From Veillonella criceti (GTDB lineage: Bacteria > Bacillota > Negativicutes > Veillonellales > Veillonellaceae): a stretch of DNA of 64,000 nt. Every line of letters starts with the position of its first letter. The stretch's first letter is position 1. The notes below the pieces were generated by a model. That model worked only from the letters and a program-made list of their open reading frames with translations. It had not been told where the DNA came from and did no database searches. Below, in pieces: positions 17,991 to 24,253 of this stretch. The stretch covers positions 1,765,501 through 1,829,500 of the forward strand of contig NZ_UHIO01000001.1 in NCBI RefSeq assembly GCF_900460315.1. Reading direction: 5' to 3'. Position numbers and translations under genes: made by a program.

Positions 17991-18065
17991 AAAAAGAAAA
18001 AAGGGCTGTAACGTAAATGCCGGATAAAATCCACATTTCGTTACAGCCCCTTGTGTTAATGCTGT

Positions 18066-18095
18066 ATGGAGCGGAATTTGGGAACACCGCTTCAT
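18066..18095. other. Putative attL with 9-bp inverted arms
   Basis: ATGGAGCGG (18066-18074) is identical to the 3' end of the tRNA-Gly gene at 26505-26513, in the same orientation. The next bases also partly match (TGGGA in register). It is followed after 12 bases by CCGCTTCAT, forming an inverted pair. The integrase gene ends 49 nt away, the expected place for an attachment site. The identical core is short, so the call is tentative. Confidence 0.4.
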
Positions 18096-18143
18096 TATTG
18101 CTTTTCTAGCTGTATTTATTAGAAAAGGGCAAAAAAAGGGCAA

Positions 18144-19295
18144 CTATAAATTAATAGTATTTAGTTTTTCTATTATATTTTCTTTCATATGTTCCGTCAC
18201 ATGTGAATATATTTCTAATGTAGTCCGAGGGTTATTGTGGCCAACTCTAGCCATGATAGCTTTAAGGGGGACACCTAATTCACTTAGTAAGCTAATATGA
18301 GTATGTCTAAATACATGTGTTGAAATATGCTTGCCGTTGATGTCTAAACGCTTTAATATCTTATTGATTTGTTGCGTTTCGTAAGGGTGGCCATTCTGAT
18401 TGATGAATATATAGCGTTCTTCTTCTGGTGGCTCACCGAGGCTCATATATTGCCATCTATTGGAGCGTATAAAGAACTCTATAATTTCTTTTGACCTATC
18501 ATTAAGAGGAACTTTTCTATAGCTGTATAGGTTTTTTGGTGTTCCTCTAGTTCTAGTGCTGGCGTCATAGCTACCGTTTACATCAATTGCACCATTGAAG
18601 CGGTTGTAATCACACTCACGGAGCGCTAATAACTCCCCTATGCGTAAGCCTGTAAATGTCATAAATTCTATCAGAAGGCCTATACGCTTATGAATGTTGG
18701 CTAACTGTGCAAAACATAGTTTTAGTTCGTTATGATCCAGAAATTTATTACTTGCTTTTCTAATCTCGGTAATAGTCTTTGGCTTTGCTTTTATAGTAAT
18801 GTCTAAAAAGTCCTGTACATTAGCTATATACCCTTTTCGCCTTGCGTATTGCAGGGCGTTTTTTAGTATGCGTAAAAGGCTACATGTGTATTTATAAGTT
18901 GCACCTTGTACGTGATGAAAATTAACCAATACTTCTTCAATATATATGCTTTTTAGGTCGTATAGTGGTATATCCTCAAATAAGGCTTTTAAGCGATTGA
19001 ATGAAGAATCGTAGGTATTTTGAGTTCTAGGGGATACAGTAGGCTTATAATAGTTTATCCATTCTTCTATTACTTGATACAGTGTTACGGTAGGCGTAAT
19101 AGTCTTAACTTCTAGCGCTTCTTTAGCTTCATTTATTTTGCACATAAGCTTTGTATAGGCTCTTTTCTGGTGCTTAGGGCTATTACCTTCTAGGGTAACA
19201 GATACCCGCTTCATAGTGTTTGTTTTAGGGCATTTGTACCGTTCATAGTAACGGTATACCGTGCCTTTTTGTGTTTGTCGTTCCTCTATCCACAT
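18144..19295 (-). CDS. int: Tyrosine integrase of the island
   Basis: A 383-residue phage-type tyrosine recombinase. An N-terminal AP2-like/arm-binding region is at about 1-60, a core-binding SAM-like domain at about 70-165 and the catalytic domain at about 185-375. The catalytic set is visible: Arg218 (TGLRIGE), His327/Arg330 (HVFRHTH), His353 (VGHNN) and Tyr363 (EIYSHV). I place the start at the internal ATG 19295, which has AGAGAGGA about 9 nt upstream, rather than 36 nt earlier. It should integrate the element at the tRNA-Gly 3' end. Confidence 0.93.
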   Translation of the reverse strand: MWIEERQTQKGTVYRYYERYKCPKTNTMKRVSVTLEGNSPKHQKRAYTKLMCKINEAKEALEVKTITPTVTLYQVIEEWINYYKPTVSPRTQNTYDSSFNRLKALFEDIPLYDLKSIYIEEVLVNFHHVQGATYKYTCSLLRILKNALQYARRKGYIANVQDFLDITIKAKPKTITEIRKASNKFLDHNELKLCFAQLANIHKRIGLLIEFMTFTGLRIGELLALRECDYNRFNGAIDVNGSYDASTRTRGTPKNLYSYRKVPLNDRSKEIIEFFIRSNRWQYMSLGEPPEEERYIFINQNGHPYETQQINKILKRLDINGKHISTHVFRHTHISLLSELGVPLKAIMARVGHNNPRTTLEIYSHVTEHMKENIIEKLNTINL

Positions 19296-19336
19296 GTCTA
19301 TTTGTCCTCTCTTGTGGGCGAGAAATAACAAGCCTA

Positions 19337-19834
19337 TTACAGGTTAACATCTGTTAATAGTGATACTCTTGTTAGAAAAATAAAGGGTTCTAAGTTATAG
19401 TTTTGCTTTTTTCGATAAATTTCTTCTATAGATTCTAAAGTTAGCTCTAATAATATATTTTCATGGTCTTCATAAAATGAACGCCAGTTTTCGAAGTCTG
19501 AATCTTTTATATTAACTACAGGAATTTTATTTTCACTTAGTAAAGTCACATAAAGCGACATTTCTAGAAACTCATCATTATCATAATTAACTATAACTTT
19601 AAAAATATTATTATCCAGTGTTATATCAATATTAAATGGGTAGTAATATAAAAAATCTGTAAAATTTAAATTTAGATATTTACATAGATTGTTAAGATAT
19701 TCAACATTAAGTTGTTGAAATTTATTAGATATTAAATTCTGGATAAAAGTTCTTGAACTGTTAGTTTCAGTTGCTACCCTATAGGCTGTTAAATCTCGTT
19801 CATATAATATATTTTTTAGTGTTGATATTATCAT
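19337..19834 (-). CDS. CI-like repressor of the island (HTH N-terminus, unknown C-terminus)
   Basis: A 165-residue protein. Residues 1-65 form a Cro/CI-type helix-turn-helix (LTAYRVATETNSSRTFIQNLIS, then a LCKYLNL helix typical of this fold). Residues 70-165 are an acidic domain that I do not recognise; there is no LexA-like Ser/Lys protease motif. It is transcribed divergently from the Cro-like gene and just before the integrase. It probably keeps the element silent. Absence of a peptidase domain suggests de-repression by a partner protein rather than by RecA, as in phage satellites. Confidence 0.7.
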   Translation of the reverse strand: MIISTLKNILYERDLTAYRVATETNSSRTFIQNLISNKFQQLNVEYLNNLCKYLNLNFTDFLYYYPFNIDITLDNNIFKVIVNYDNDEFLEMSLYVTLLSENKIPVVNIKDSDFENWRSFYEDHENILLELTLESIEEIYRKKQNYNLEPFIFLTRVSLLTDVNL

Positions 19835-19894
19835 TTATTATCACCTCTAAACATATATTAGCAGAATAAGAGCGGTAATTCAATGATATTTTAA

Positions 19895-19979
19895 ATTATA
19901 TTGTAATTTTATAAAACATTGTATTGACAAAATATAACATTGTGATTTAAAATTTAGTTGTAATTTGAAGTTACAATGA
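19895..19979. promoter_or_regulatory. Divergent control region with TTGTAA operator-like repeats
   Basis: Between the repressor and Cro-like genes, a promoter on + is visible as TTGACA (19924-19929), 18 bases, TAAAAT (19948-19953). The inverted repeat TTGTAA-TTTGAAG-TTACAA lies just downstream (19958-19976), and further TTGTAAT and CATTGT half-sites lie at about 19901, 19917 and 19938. This is the expected layout of a lysogeny switch. Confidence 0.6.
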
Positions 19980-20004
19980 AATTTAAAAGGAGGAAAAGAA
20001 ATAT

Positions 20005-20223
20005 ATGCAGAATAGAATTGAAGTAATGGCGAATGTAAAAGTTCAAATACTTAGAGAATTAATGTTAAAGCATGGTTTATCTTCTAAAGCTTTAGCTAAA
20101 GAAGCGGGAGTAGGTATTGTAACAATATATAATTTGTTACGTGGTAAACCATGCGGAATACCTATTGCTAATAAATTGGCTAAGGCTTTAAATGTTCCTG
20201 TAGACGAATTATTCACAGTGTAA
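20005..20223 (+). CDS. Cro-like XRE-family regulator
   Basis: A 72-residue protein that is essentially one XRE helix-turn-helix (LSSKALAKEAGVGIVTIYNLL, then a LAKALNVPVDELF helix). It is the first gene of the rightward operon and is preceded by AGGAGG and the TTGACA promoter. Position opposite the repressor suggests a Cro role. An alternative ATG 21 nt downstream exists, but the ribosome binding site fits 20005. Confidence 0.82.
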   Translation: MQNRIEVMANVKVQILRELMLKHGLSSKALAKEAGVGIVTIYNLLRGKPCGIPIANKLAKALNVPVDELFTV

Positions 20224-20304
20224 ACCTCAACCTATCATATTATCATCTCTCTAACTGTGAATATTCGTTTGTAAGGCGTTTTTATTAAGAAAGGATGTGT
20301 TTGT

Positions 20305-20520
20305 ATGGAGCTAATACAACAAGAGTATGCAAGACCTAAATTCTTCATGATTAAGTACAATGTCAGCCGAACTACATTGTGGCGGTTATTGCAGAATATG
20401 AAAACACGGCCAAAGTTTAAGAATTCATTTAGACGAACTAGCCCAGGTGTTGAATTAATCAATATTGCAGATTTTGACCGCTTCATGGTAATTCGAACCG
20501 CAGAACTAGAAAGGGTGTGA
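20305..20520 (+). CDS. Small DNA-binding protein, possible excisionase or AlpA-like activator
   Basis: A 71-residue basic protein with a helix-turn-helix-like segment (KYNVSRTTLWRLL, about residues 17-29), then an Arg/Lys-rich wing and a C-terminal helix. Size and place between the Cro-like gene and the helicase gene fit Xis/AlpA proteins of satellites and integrative elements. AAGGATG ribosome binding site. The family is not certain. Confidence 0.6.
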   Translation: MELIQQEYARPKFFMIKYNVSRTTLWRLLQNMKTRPKFKNSFRRTSPGVELINIADFDRFMVIRTAELERV

Positions 20521-20526
20521 TGGATC

Positions 20527-20715
20527 ATGTCAGAAAAAGAAAAAGCCGCTCCATGTGCGCCAACACATGAAGCGGTAAAGGAAAGTAAAGCTAGCAGGCT
20601 TTATACTTCCTTTTTATTATATCAATTCCCCGCAGGGATATCAAATGAAAGGGGGATTATATGTTTAGAAATGGGAAATATTTCAACGGTAGAACATTTT
20701 TACATCAACAATTAG
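20527..20715 (+). CDS. Doubtful 62-residue ORF overlapping two hairpins
   Basis: The frame starts 6 nt after the previous stop and overlaps the helicase start by 55 nt in another frame. Its coding sequence contains the 12-bp-arm hairpin at 20546-20575 and a terminator-like hairpin at 20580-20616. No good ribosome binding site is seen, and the composition is unremarkable. I think this stretch is more likely a regulatory leader than a protein gene, but a short leader peptide cannot be ruled out. Confidence 0.25.
   Translation: MSEKEKAAPCAPTHEAVKESKASRLYTSFLLYQFPAGISNERGIICLEMGNISTVEHFYINN
20546..20575. repeat. Hairpin CCGCTCCATGTG/CACATGAAGCGG
   Basis: Twelve-base arms with one mismatch and a 6-base loop. 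Its outer 9-mers CCGCTCCAT and ATGAAGCGG, with 12 bases between them, are the same two 9-mers found at the putative attL (18066-18095) but in swapped order. This may be an excision or integrase-accessory site, or the 5' half of a transcription-control leader. Confidence 0.55.
20580..20616 (+). terminator. Intrinsic terminator or attenuator before the helicase gene
   Basis: GGAAAGTAAAGC pairs with GCTTTATACTTCC (one bulge) and is followed by TTTTTATT. It lies between the Xis-like and helicase genes and would stop or attenuate transcription into the replication gene. Confidence 0.7.
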
Positions 20716-22025
20716 GTGATGACCTTATAAACGAATTAAAAATTTGCCGTATTAGACAAAATAAATATGAAGAAGACGGTAATATATTTAATCGGGATTT
20801 AATGTTTTATAGTGAAGAATATGGTGTTTATAAAACGCTACCGAGTAAGAAATTGAACGCAGAAATACGAAGGCGAATAAAAAATATTTCTAATAACCGT
20901 CAACGAGAAGTGCGACTGTATATTGAAGATATGGCAGAAATTAAGGATATAAAATTTGAAAACTATATAGCAACTAAAAATGTTATTCTTGATGTTTTTA
21001 ATCGAGCAACATTCAGGTATTCGCCTGATATTATATGCACTCGGTATATACCTACTGAATATAATCGCTTACAGAGTGAATGCTCTATTCTTGATAAGTT
21101 TATGAATACAATTACTTGCGGTAATAAAGATATAGAAAACCTGCTTTACGAATTTATAGGGTATTGCTTATCGCCAACAATATTTATACATCAATTTTTT
21201 ATTATTATTGGTGAGGGTAGCAATGGAAAAAGTACATTTTTTAAGTTGCTAACGGAATTATTAGGGCATTGGAATGTAGGCAATACGCCACTAAATAAAT
21301 ACGGTGGGCGCTTTGAGTTAGCCGGTATGGAATATATAGCTGTTAATATAGGCGATGACATAAGCGATAAGGCGCTATTAGAAACAGATAACCTAAAGAA
21401 ATTAGTTAGTGGTGACCCTGTCAAGGTAGAGCAGAAAGGAAAACAAGGATATGTTATATATCCAACATGTAAGCATATATTTAGTGCGAACACTATGCCT
21501 AGGGTTGTAGATACAAGCGGGGGCATGAAAAGGCGTTTTGTGGCTATTCCATTCAATGCAGATTTTAAAAAGAATGGGGATCCTGAAATTTTAAACAAGA
21601 TAATTGAAGCGGGTGGTCTTACCGTACTTATGAATAGAGCGCTTGAGGGGTTACAGCGATTACGTTCAGCTTATCAATTCACAATGTGCGATGAAGTCTT
21701 ACTCACTACTGAAGAGCATTTGAAAGAAATGAACCCCTTAGCAATATTTAATGACATGTGGCTTAATAATGAGTTTGAACCCTATGAAAGCCCTACTGCT
21801 AAAGAATTTGTTTGTGTACCGATTAATGAAGTGGTGGCTAATCAATATTACAAGTTTTATAAAGACTTTTGTAAGCAATATGGATTTGAGGCGTTAGGAA
21901 TTACTCGATTCAATCGGGAGATGAAACGGCTAGGATATGAAAAAACTAGGTGTTGGAATGGAAATTTACGGGGTAAATATGTATATGCTCTAATGCTCAA
22001 AGAATGCGCTAATTCATCTAAATAA
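20661..22025 (+). CDS. D5/P4-type replication helicase (phage/plasmid primase family C-terminal part)
   Basis: A 454-residue protein with a D5_N-like segment (about 60-170) and a superfamily 3 helicase core: Walker A GEGSNGKST at 184-192, a Walker B-like VNIGDDIS at about 228-235, and sensor-type CKHIFSANTMP at about 271-281. The C-terminal winged-helix-like region is at about 370-450. It lacks the N-terminal primase domain of P4 alpha, so priming must come from elsewhere. The start has GGGGG seven nt upstream. An origin-like repeat cluster follows immediately. Confidence 0.85.
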   Translation: MFRNGKYFNGRTFLHQQLGDDLINELKICRIRQNKYEEDGNIFNRDLMFYSEEYGVYKTLPSKKLNAEIRRRIKNISNNRQREVRLYIEDMAEIKDIKFENYIATKNVILDVFNRATFRYSPDIICTRYIPTEYNRLQSECSILDKFMNTITCGNKDIENLLYEFIGYCLSPTIFIHQFFIIIGEGSNGKSTFFKLLTELLGHWNVGNTPLNKYGGRFELAGMEYIAVNIGDDISDKALLETDNLKKLVSGDPVKVEQKGKQGYVIYPTCKHIFSANTMPRVVDTSGGMKRRFVAIPFNADFKKNGDPEILNKIIEAGGLTVLMNRALEGLQRLRSAYQFTMCDEVLLTTEEHLKEMNPLAIFNDMWLNNEFEPYESPTAKEFVCVPINEVVANQYYKFYKDFCKQYGFEALGITRFNREMKRLGYEKTRCWNGNLRGKYVYALMLKECANSSK

Positions 22026-22027
22026 AA

Positions 22028-22284
22028 TGGTGCATTGAGAATGCAGTATTTATAAGGGTTTATCGGTGAATGCTCTAAATGCTCTAAATATTTTTACATT
22101 ATAAGTATATATAAGTATATAAAGTATATAAAGTATATAAAGTATATAAAGTATATAAAGTATATAATGAGTTAAAAAAATATGGTGCATTTGTTGCAAT
22201 GACTACAAAGCCAGTAAATACAAGGGTTTGTATGCACTTTTTTTATAAATTAAATTGGTGCATGCAATAAATTATGTGGTGCAT
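22028..22284. other. Putative replication origin: TGGTGCAT iterons around an AT-rich 9-bp repeat
   Basis: Four direct copies of TGGTGCAT (22028, 22183, 22256, 22277) and one inverted GTATGCAC (22231-22238) surround a run of seven AAGTATATA units (22103-22166). This lies directly after the helicase gene. P4-type helicases bind GGTG-containing iterons near an AT-rich unwinding region, so the layout fits an origin. No gene occupies 22026-22315. Confidence 0.6.
22103..22166. repeat. Seven copies of the 9-mer AAGTATATA
   Basis: Units start at 22103, 22113, 22122, 22131, 22140, 22149 and 22158, with the last six in exact tandem. The stretch is almost pure A/T and is a candidate DNA-unwinding element. 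Copy number may vary by slippage. Confidence 0.9.
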
Positions 22285-22315
22285 ACAGTAGAACTGAAAG
22301 ATAAGGAGATAAGAT

Positions 22316-22552
22316 ATGTTTAATAAATTAGTTTGGGATGAACAAGAATTTAAAAAAGCGCATATGTGCTATAAGAAGATAGTAAAAATTCAAGATGAAG
22401 TCTTTACTCAGGAAGTGTTAGATAATATAATCAATGTTTTAGTTCTGTTAGATGCATTTAGCCTTGAGAATATCGAAGATGAGGAGCTTAAATTAATGGC
22501 GAGAGTGAAAACTTTATATTTACTAGGCTATATTAACGGTAAGGCAGTGTGA
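22316..22552 (+). CDS. Hypothetical island protein
   Basis: A 78-residue acidic, helical protein with no recognised domain. AAGGAG lies upstream, and the next gene follows after 6 nt, so the two form an operon. Codon use is AT-rich, like the rest of the island. No membrane segment. Confidence 0.65.
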   Translation: MFNKLVWDEQEFKKAHMCYKKIVKIQDEVFTQEVLDNIINVLVLLDAFSLENIEDEELKLMARVKTLYLLGYINGKAV

Positions 22553-22558
22553 TGGCGT

Positions 22559-22813
22559 ATGAATAAAAAGACATCGATTCAAGACAGTACTTTTATAAAA
22601 GCTGTAGAAGTTATGACAGACGCAGTACATAGAAATATTAAAACAGTATTTTTTACGGTGAATACAATGGACGCATTAAATGAAATTTGTGCTAACTTTG
22701 GTTTTTATGACTATAATATCACTCCGTTTACAATGGAATACAACGGAAAGACATTAGCTTGTTACGCTACTAAAGCAGAATATAACCCTAAGAAAGCAAG
22801 TATTAAAGGATAG
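22559..22813 (+). CDS. Hypothetical island protein
   Basis: An 84-residue protein following the previous gene by 6 nt. Predicted mixed alpha/beta with a hydrophobic middle (VFFTVNTMDALNEICANFGF), but no clear transmembrane helix. The family is not recognised. Confidence 0.6.
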   Translation: MNKKTSIQDSTFIKAVEVMTDAVHRNIKTVFFTVNTMDALNEICANFGFYDYNITPFTMEYNGKTLACYATKAEYNPKKASIKG

Positions 22814-22844
22814 AATTTACGTTAAAAAAGTGAGGGTATTTATT

Positions 22845-23069
22845 ATGGAAAATATAAACTTAGTTGAAAATATAACTTGTGAAAATGTAAATGAACTTGA
22901 CGATTTTGATGTTGTTATAGAAATTATGAGAAGTTGCGTTGAAAGCGCTGAAACAGGGCGTAAATGGAATGATGTATTAGCTGAAATGTGTATACGTTGT
23001 TATAGAGAGGGTAAGCGTGCAGGTTTTGACATGAGAAAAGCGTATGATGAAGTAGTAGCGACATTGTAG
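22845..23069 (+). CDS. Hypothetical acidic island protein
   Basis: A 74-residue protein, acidic at the N-terminus and basic at the C-terminus, probably helical. I place the start at ATG 22845 because GAGGG lies upstream, rather than at the GTG at 22830, which overlaps that site. No domain recognised. Confidence 0.6.
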   Translation: MENINLVENITCENVNELDDFDVVIEIMRSCVESAETGRKWNDVLAEMCIRCYREGKRAGFDMRKAYDEVVATL

Positions 23070-23103
23070 CAGGGCCTAATAAAGAACAGCTAGTAGGCCA
23101 ATT

Positions 23104-23145
23104 TAGGGGGCGTTGTGGTTATATCCATAGCGCCTTTACTCTTAT
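23104..23145 (+). terminator. Possible terminator-like hairpin after the small-gene operon
   Basis: An imperfect stem, GGGGCG-TTGTGG with TCCAT-AGCGCCTTT, lies about 40 nt after the last small gene and ends in a weak T-run. It overlaps a 31-codon frame described separately. Confidence 0.35.
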
Positions 23146-23210
23146 TCAAGGTAGGTTCTTCTGGAGCGTATGGAGCAATTACGGCAACTGTGATCGCAAG
23201 CATTAGCTAG
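23115..23210 (+). CDS. Possible 31-residue hydrophobic peptide
   Basis: A GTG-started frame preceded by AGGGGG (4 nt spacing) encodes a small hydrophobic peptide with a PLLLLF core and a Gly/Ala-rich C-terminal half (GAYGAITATVIASIS). It could be a membrane peptide of the lysis or toxin type, or chance. Only the ribosome binding site and composition support it. Confidence 0.25.
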   Translation: MVISIAPLLLFKVGSSGAYGAITATVIASIS

Positions 23211-23236
23211 ATGTAAAAAATAAACTTGCCTTGCTT

Positions 23237-23401
23237 TCGCTCAAAATTAAGCAAAAGTCTAAAAGTCGTGTTTTGCTACTTTTTAATGTGGAATTGTTGA
23301 CAAAAGTTGACATTGAACAGGCTCAAAAAAGAGCAAGTTCAGATGTTGATAAAAGTTGACATTCGCTCAAAATTGAGCAAAAGTTTAAAAGTCGTGTTTT
23401 G
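23237..23401. repeat. Pair of 39-bp direct repeats in the island
   Basis: TCGCTCAAAATT(A/G)AGCAAAAGT(C/T)TAAAAGTCGTGTTTTG occurs at 23237-23275 and 23363-23401, with two differences. Between them AAAAGTTGACATT occurs twice (about 23294 and 23351). The stretch has no good gene. It could be a protein-binding array or a decayed duplicated gene. Confidence 0.75.
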
Positions 23402-23526
23402 TTATATCATTTCAACATGGCCAACATATAAAACTTGAGAAAACTTGAGGTTGAAATGTTAATGTTTGTTAAGGTCAAAACCTTATAAAACCTGATATTT
23501 ATTTTATGTATTAAGGGGGTAACGTT

Positions 23527-23649
23527 TTGCGACACCCTAAAAAAGAGTATAGCGAGATTTGCGAGGCCCTAAAAAAGAGGTATCCTTACATTTCTGACTC
23601 CCTAAAAAAAGAGTATTCGGAGATTTCGGAGGCCCTAAAAAGGAGATGA
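23527..23649 (+). CDS. Forty-residue protein of three 11-residue repeats
   Basis: A TTG start lies 7 nt after AAGGGGG and opens a 40-codon frame. After MRHP it reads as three 11-residue units, KKEYSEICEAL, KKRYPYISDSL and KKEYSEISEAL, then KRR. The DNA shows the matching 33-bp period. An 11-residue repeat with this pattern of Leu, Ile and Tyr suggests one long amphipathic helix or coiled coil. The stop lies 4 nt before the next ATG, whose ribosome binding site is inside this gene, so the two are coupled. Family unknown to me. Confidence 0.55.
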   Translation: MRHPKKEYSEICEALKKRYPYISDSLKKEYSEISEALKRR

Positions 23650-23653
23650 TACA

Positions 23654-23824
23654 ATGATAAAAGCTAAAATTAGTTATAATCCTAAAGAAGATAAATGCAT
23701 AGTAGGTGAAGTGTTGAAACAGTTTTCTGTTGATAAATATCGATTGAAATTTATTTCTAGGCCTGTTAATGGAGAACTTAGGACAATCGCATATATTAAC
23801 CCTAAAATTAAGGGTATAAAGTAG
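23654..23824 (+). CDS. Small hypothetical protein, 56 residues
   Basis: An ATG with AGGAGATG upstream opens a 57-codon frame encoding a basic protein (MIKAKISYNPKEDKCIV at the start, ending INPKIKGIK). It follows the 11-residue-repeat gene by 4 nt. Predicted small beta-rich fold; family not recognised. Confidence 0.6.
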   Translation: MIKAKISYNPKEDKCIVGEVLKQFSVDKYRLKFISRPVNGELRTIAYINPKIKGIK

Positions 23825-23855
23825 CGATAAATGCAGTAATGGCGGTGCTTTTTGC

Positions 23856-23885
23856 TTGTTTATATGCCTTGAAATATGGTATAAT
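23856..23885 (+). promoter_or_regulatory. Promoter upstream of the structured RNA and capsid genes
   Basis: TTGTTT (23856-23861), 18 bases, TATAAT (23880-23885), preceded by TGG as an extended -10. Initiation is expected near 23892. Confidence 0.6.
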
Positions 23886-23891
23886 AAAGAT

Positions 23892-24062
23892 AGTTAAATA
23901 AGCAAAGTACCGCTATTGTAATTGACGAATTATAATGGTAAGGCAAATAAATAAAACTGAACTGGGTTCAATGCGCAAGGGCTTAGGAATGTTGAATAGC
24001 CGTGGGAATAATAAATCTCTTCTGGGTTAGAGGAGTGCTGTTATTTCCTCGGCTTTTTATTT
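23892..24062 (+). ncRNA. Candidate structured RNA ending in a terminator
   Basis: Downstream of a good promoter and with no ORF, the stretch holds TGAAC-TGG-GTTCA, an inner CTCT/AGAG stem and an outer stem AGCCGTGGGAATAA / TTATTTCCTCGGCT that closes onto TTTTTATTTT. That is a multi-stem RNA of about 170 nt with an intrinsic terminator, just before the capsid genes. It may be a free small RNA or a leader regulating late genes. It matches no family that I can name. Confidence 0.5.
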
Positions 24063-24170
24063 TGTCCGTGGGACTTATTTAGCTAGGATACTAAGCATTA
24101 CCTTCTTTTAATGTTGAGTACAACTCTGTTAAAGTGGTTTTGTTTACCTTCGGCAACCACAAACAATATT

Positions 24171-24209
24171 CCCCGCCATAGCTGTAATTAAATTACAGCT
24201 ATGGCGGGG
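24171..24209. repeat. 39-bp near-perfect palindrome before the scaffold gene
   Basis: CCCCGCCATAGCTGTAATT and its exact reverse complement are separated by one base. There is no T-run. The position is 45 nt before the scaffold gene. It could be an operator, an RNA stability element, or part of a packaging (cos/pac) site. A second hairpin, GTGGTT...AACCAC, lies at about 24134-24159. Confidence 0.8.
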
Positions 24210-24253
24210 TGTGTTGTATAACCTTACTTTAGGGATAAAAAGGAGAATGAATT

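Larger units (their letters stand above)
16139..18053 (+). mobile_element. IS1182-like insertion sequence, complete
   Basis: A 1.9-kb element bounded by inverted ends AAAGGGGCTGTAACGAAAT (16139-16157) and ATTTCGTTACAGCCCCTT (18035-18052). It contains one intact transposase gene. The left end has a long hairpin (16171-16220) and then a GC hairpin with flanking A- and T-runs (16235-16260) that should block transcription entering from outside. The right end holds a second internal copy of the terminal motif, making a hairpin at 18000-18053, and a 20-bp stem at 17940-17990. No clear target duplication is seen. A derived 150-bp MITE lies at 30161-30310. The IS sits within 15 bp of the island's left end. 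Confidence 0.88.

Noticed and set aside
20235-20528. Minus-strand 97-codon frame opposite the Xis-like gene
   Set aside because: The + strand gene has a ribosome binding site, sensible HTH-like sequence and operon context; the antisense frame has none.
22103-22166. Short regular repeats considered as a CRISPR array
   Set aside because: Units are 9 bp in direct tandem with no spacers and no cas genes; they fit a DNA-unwinding element.
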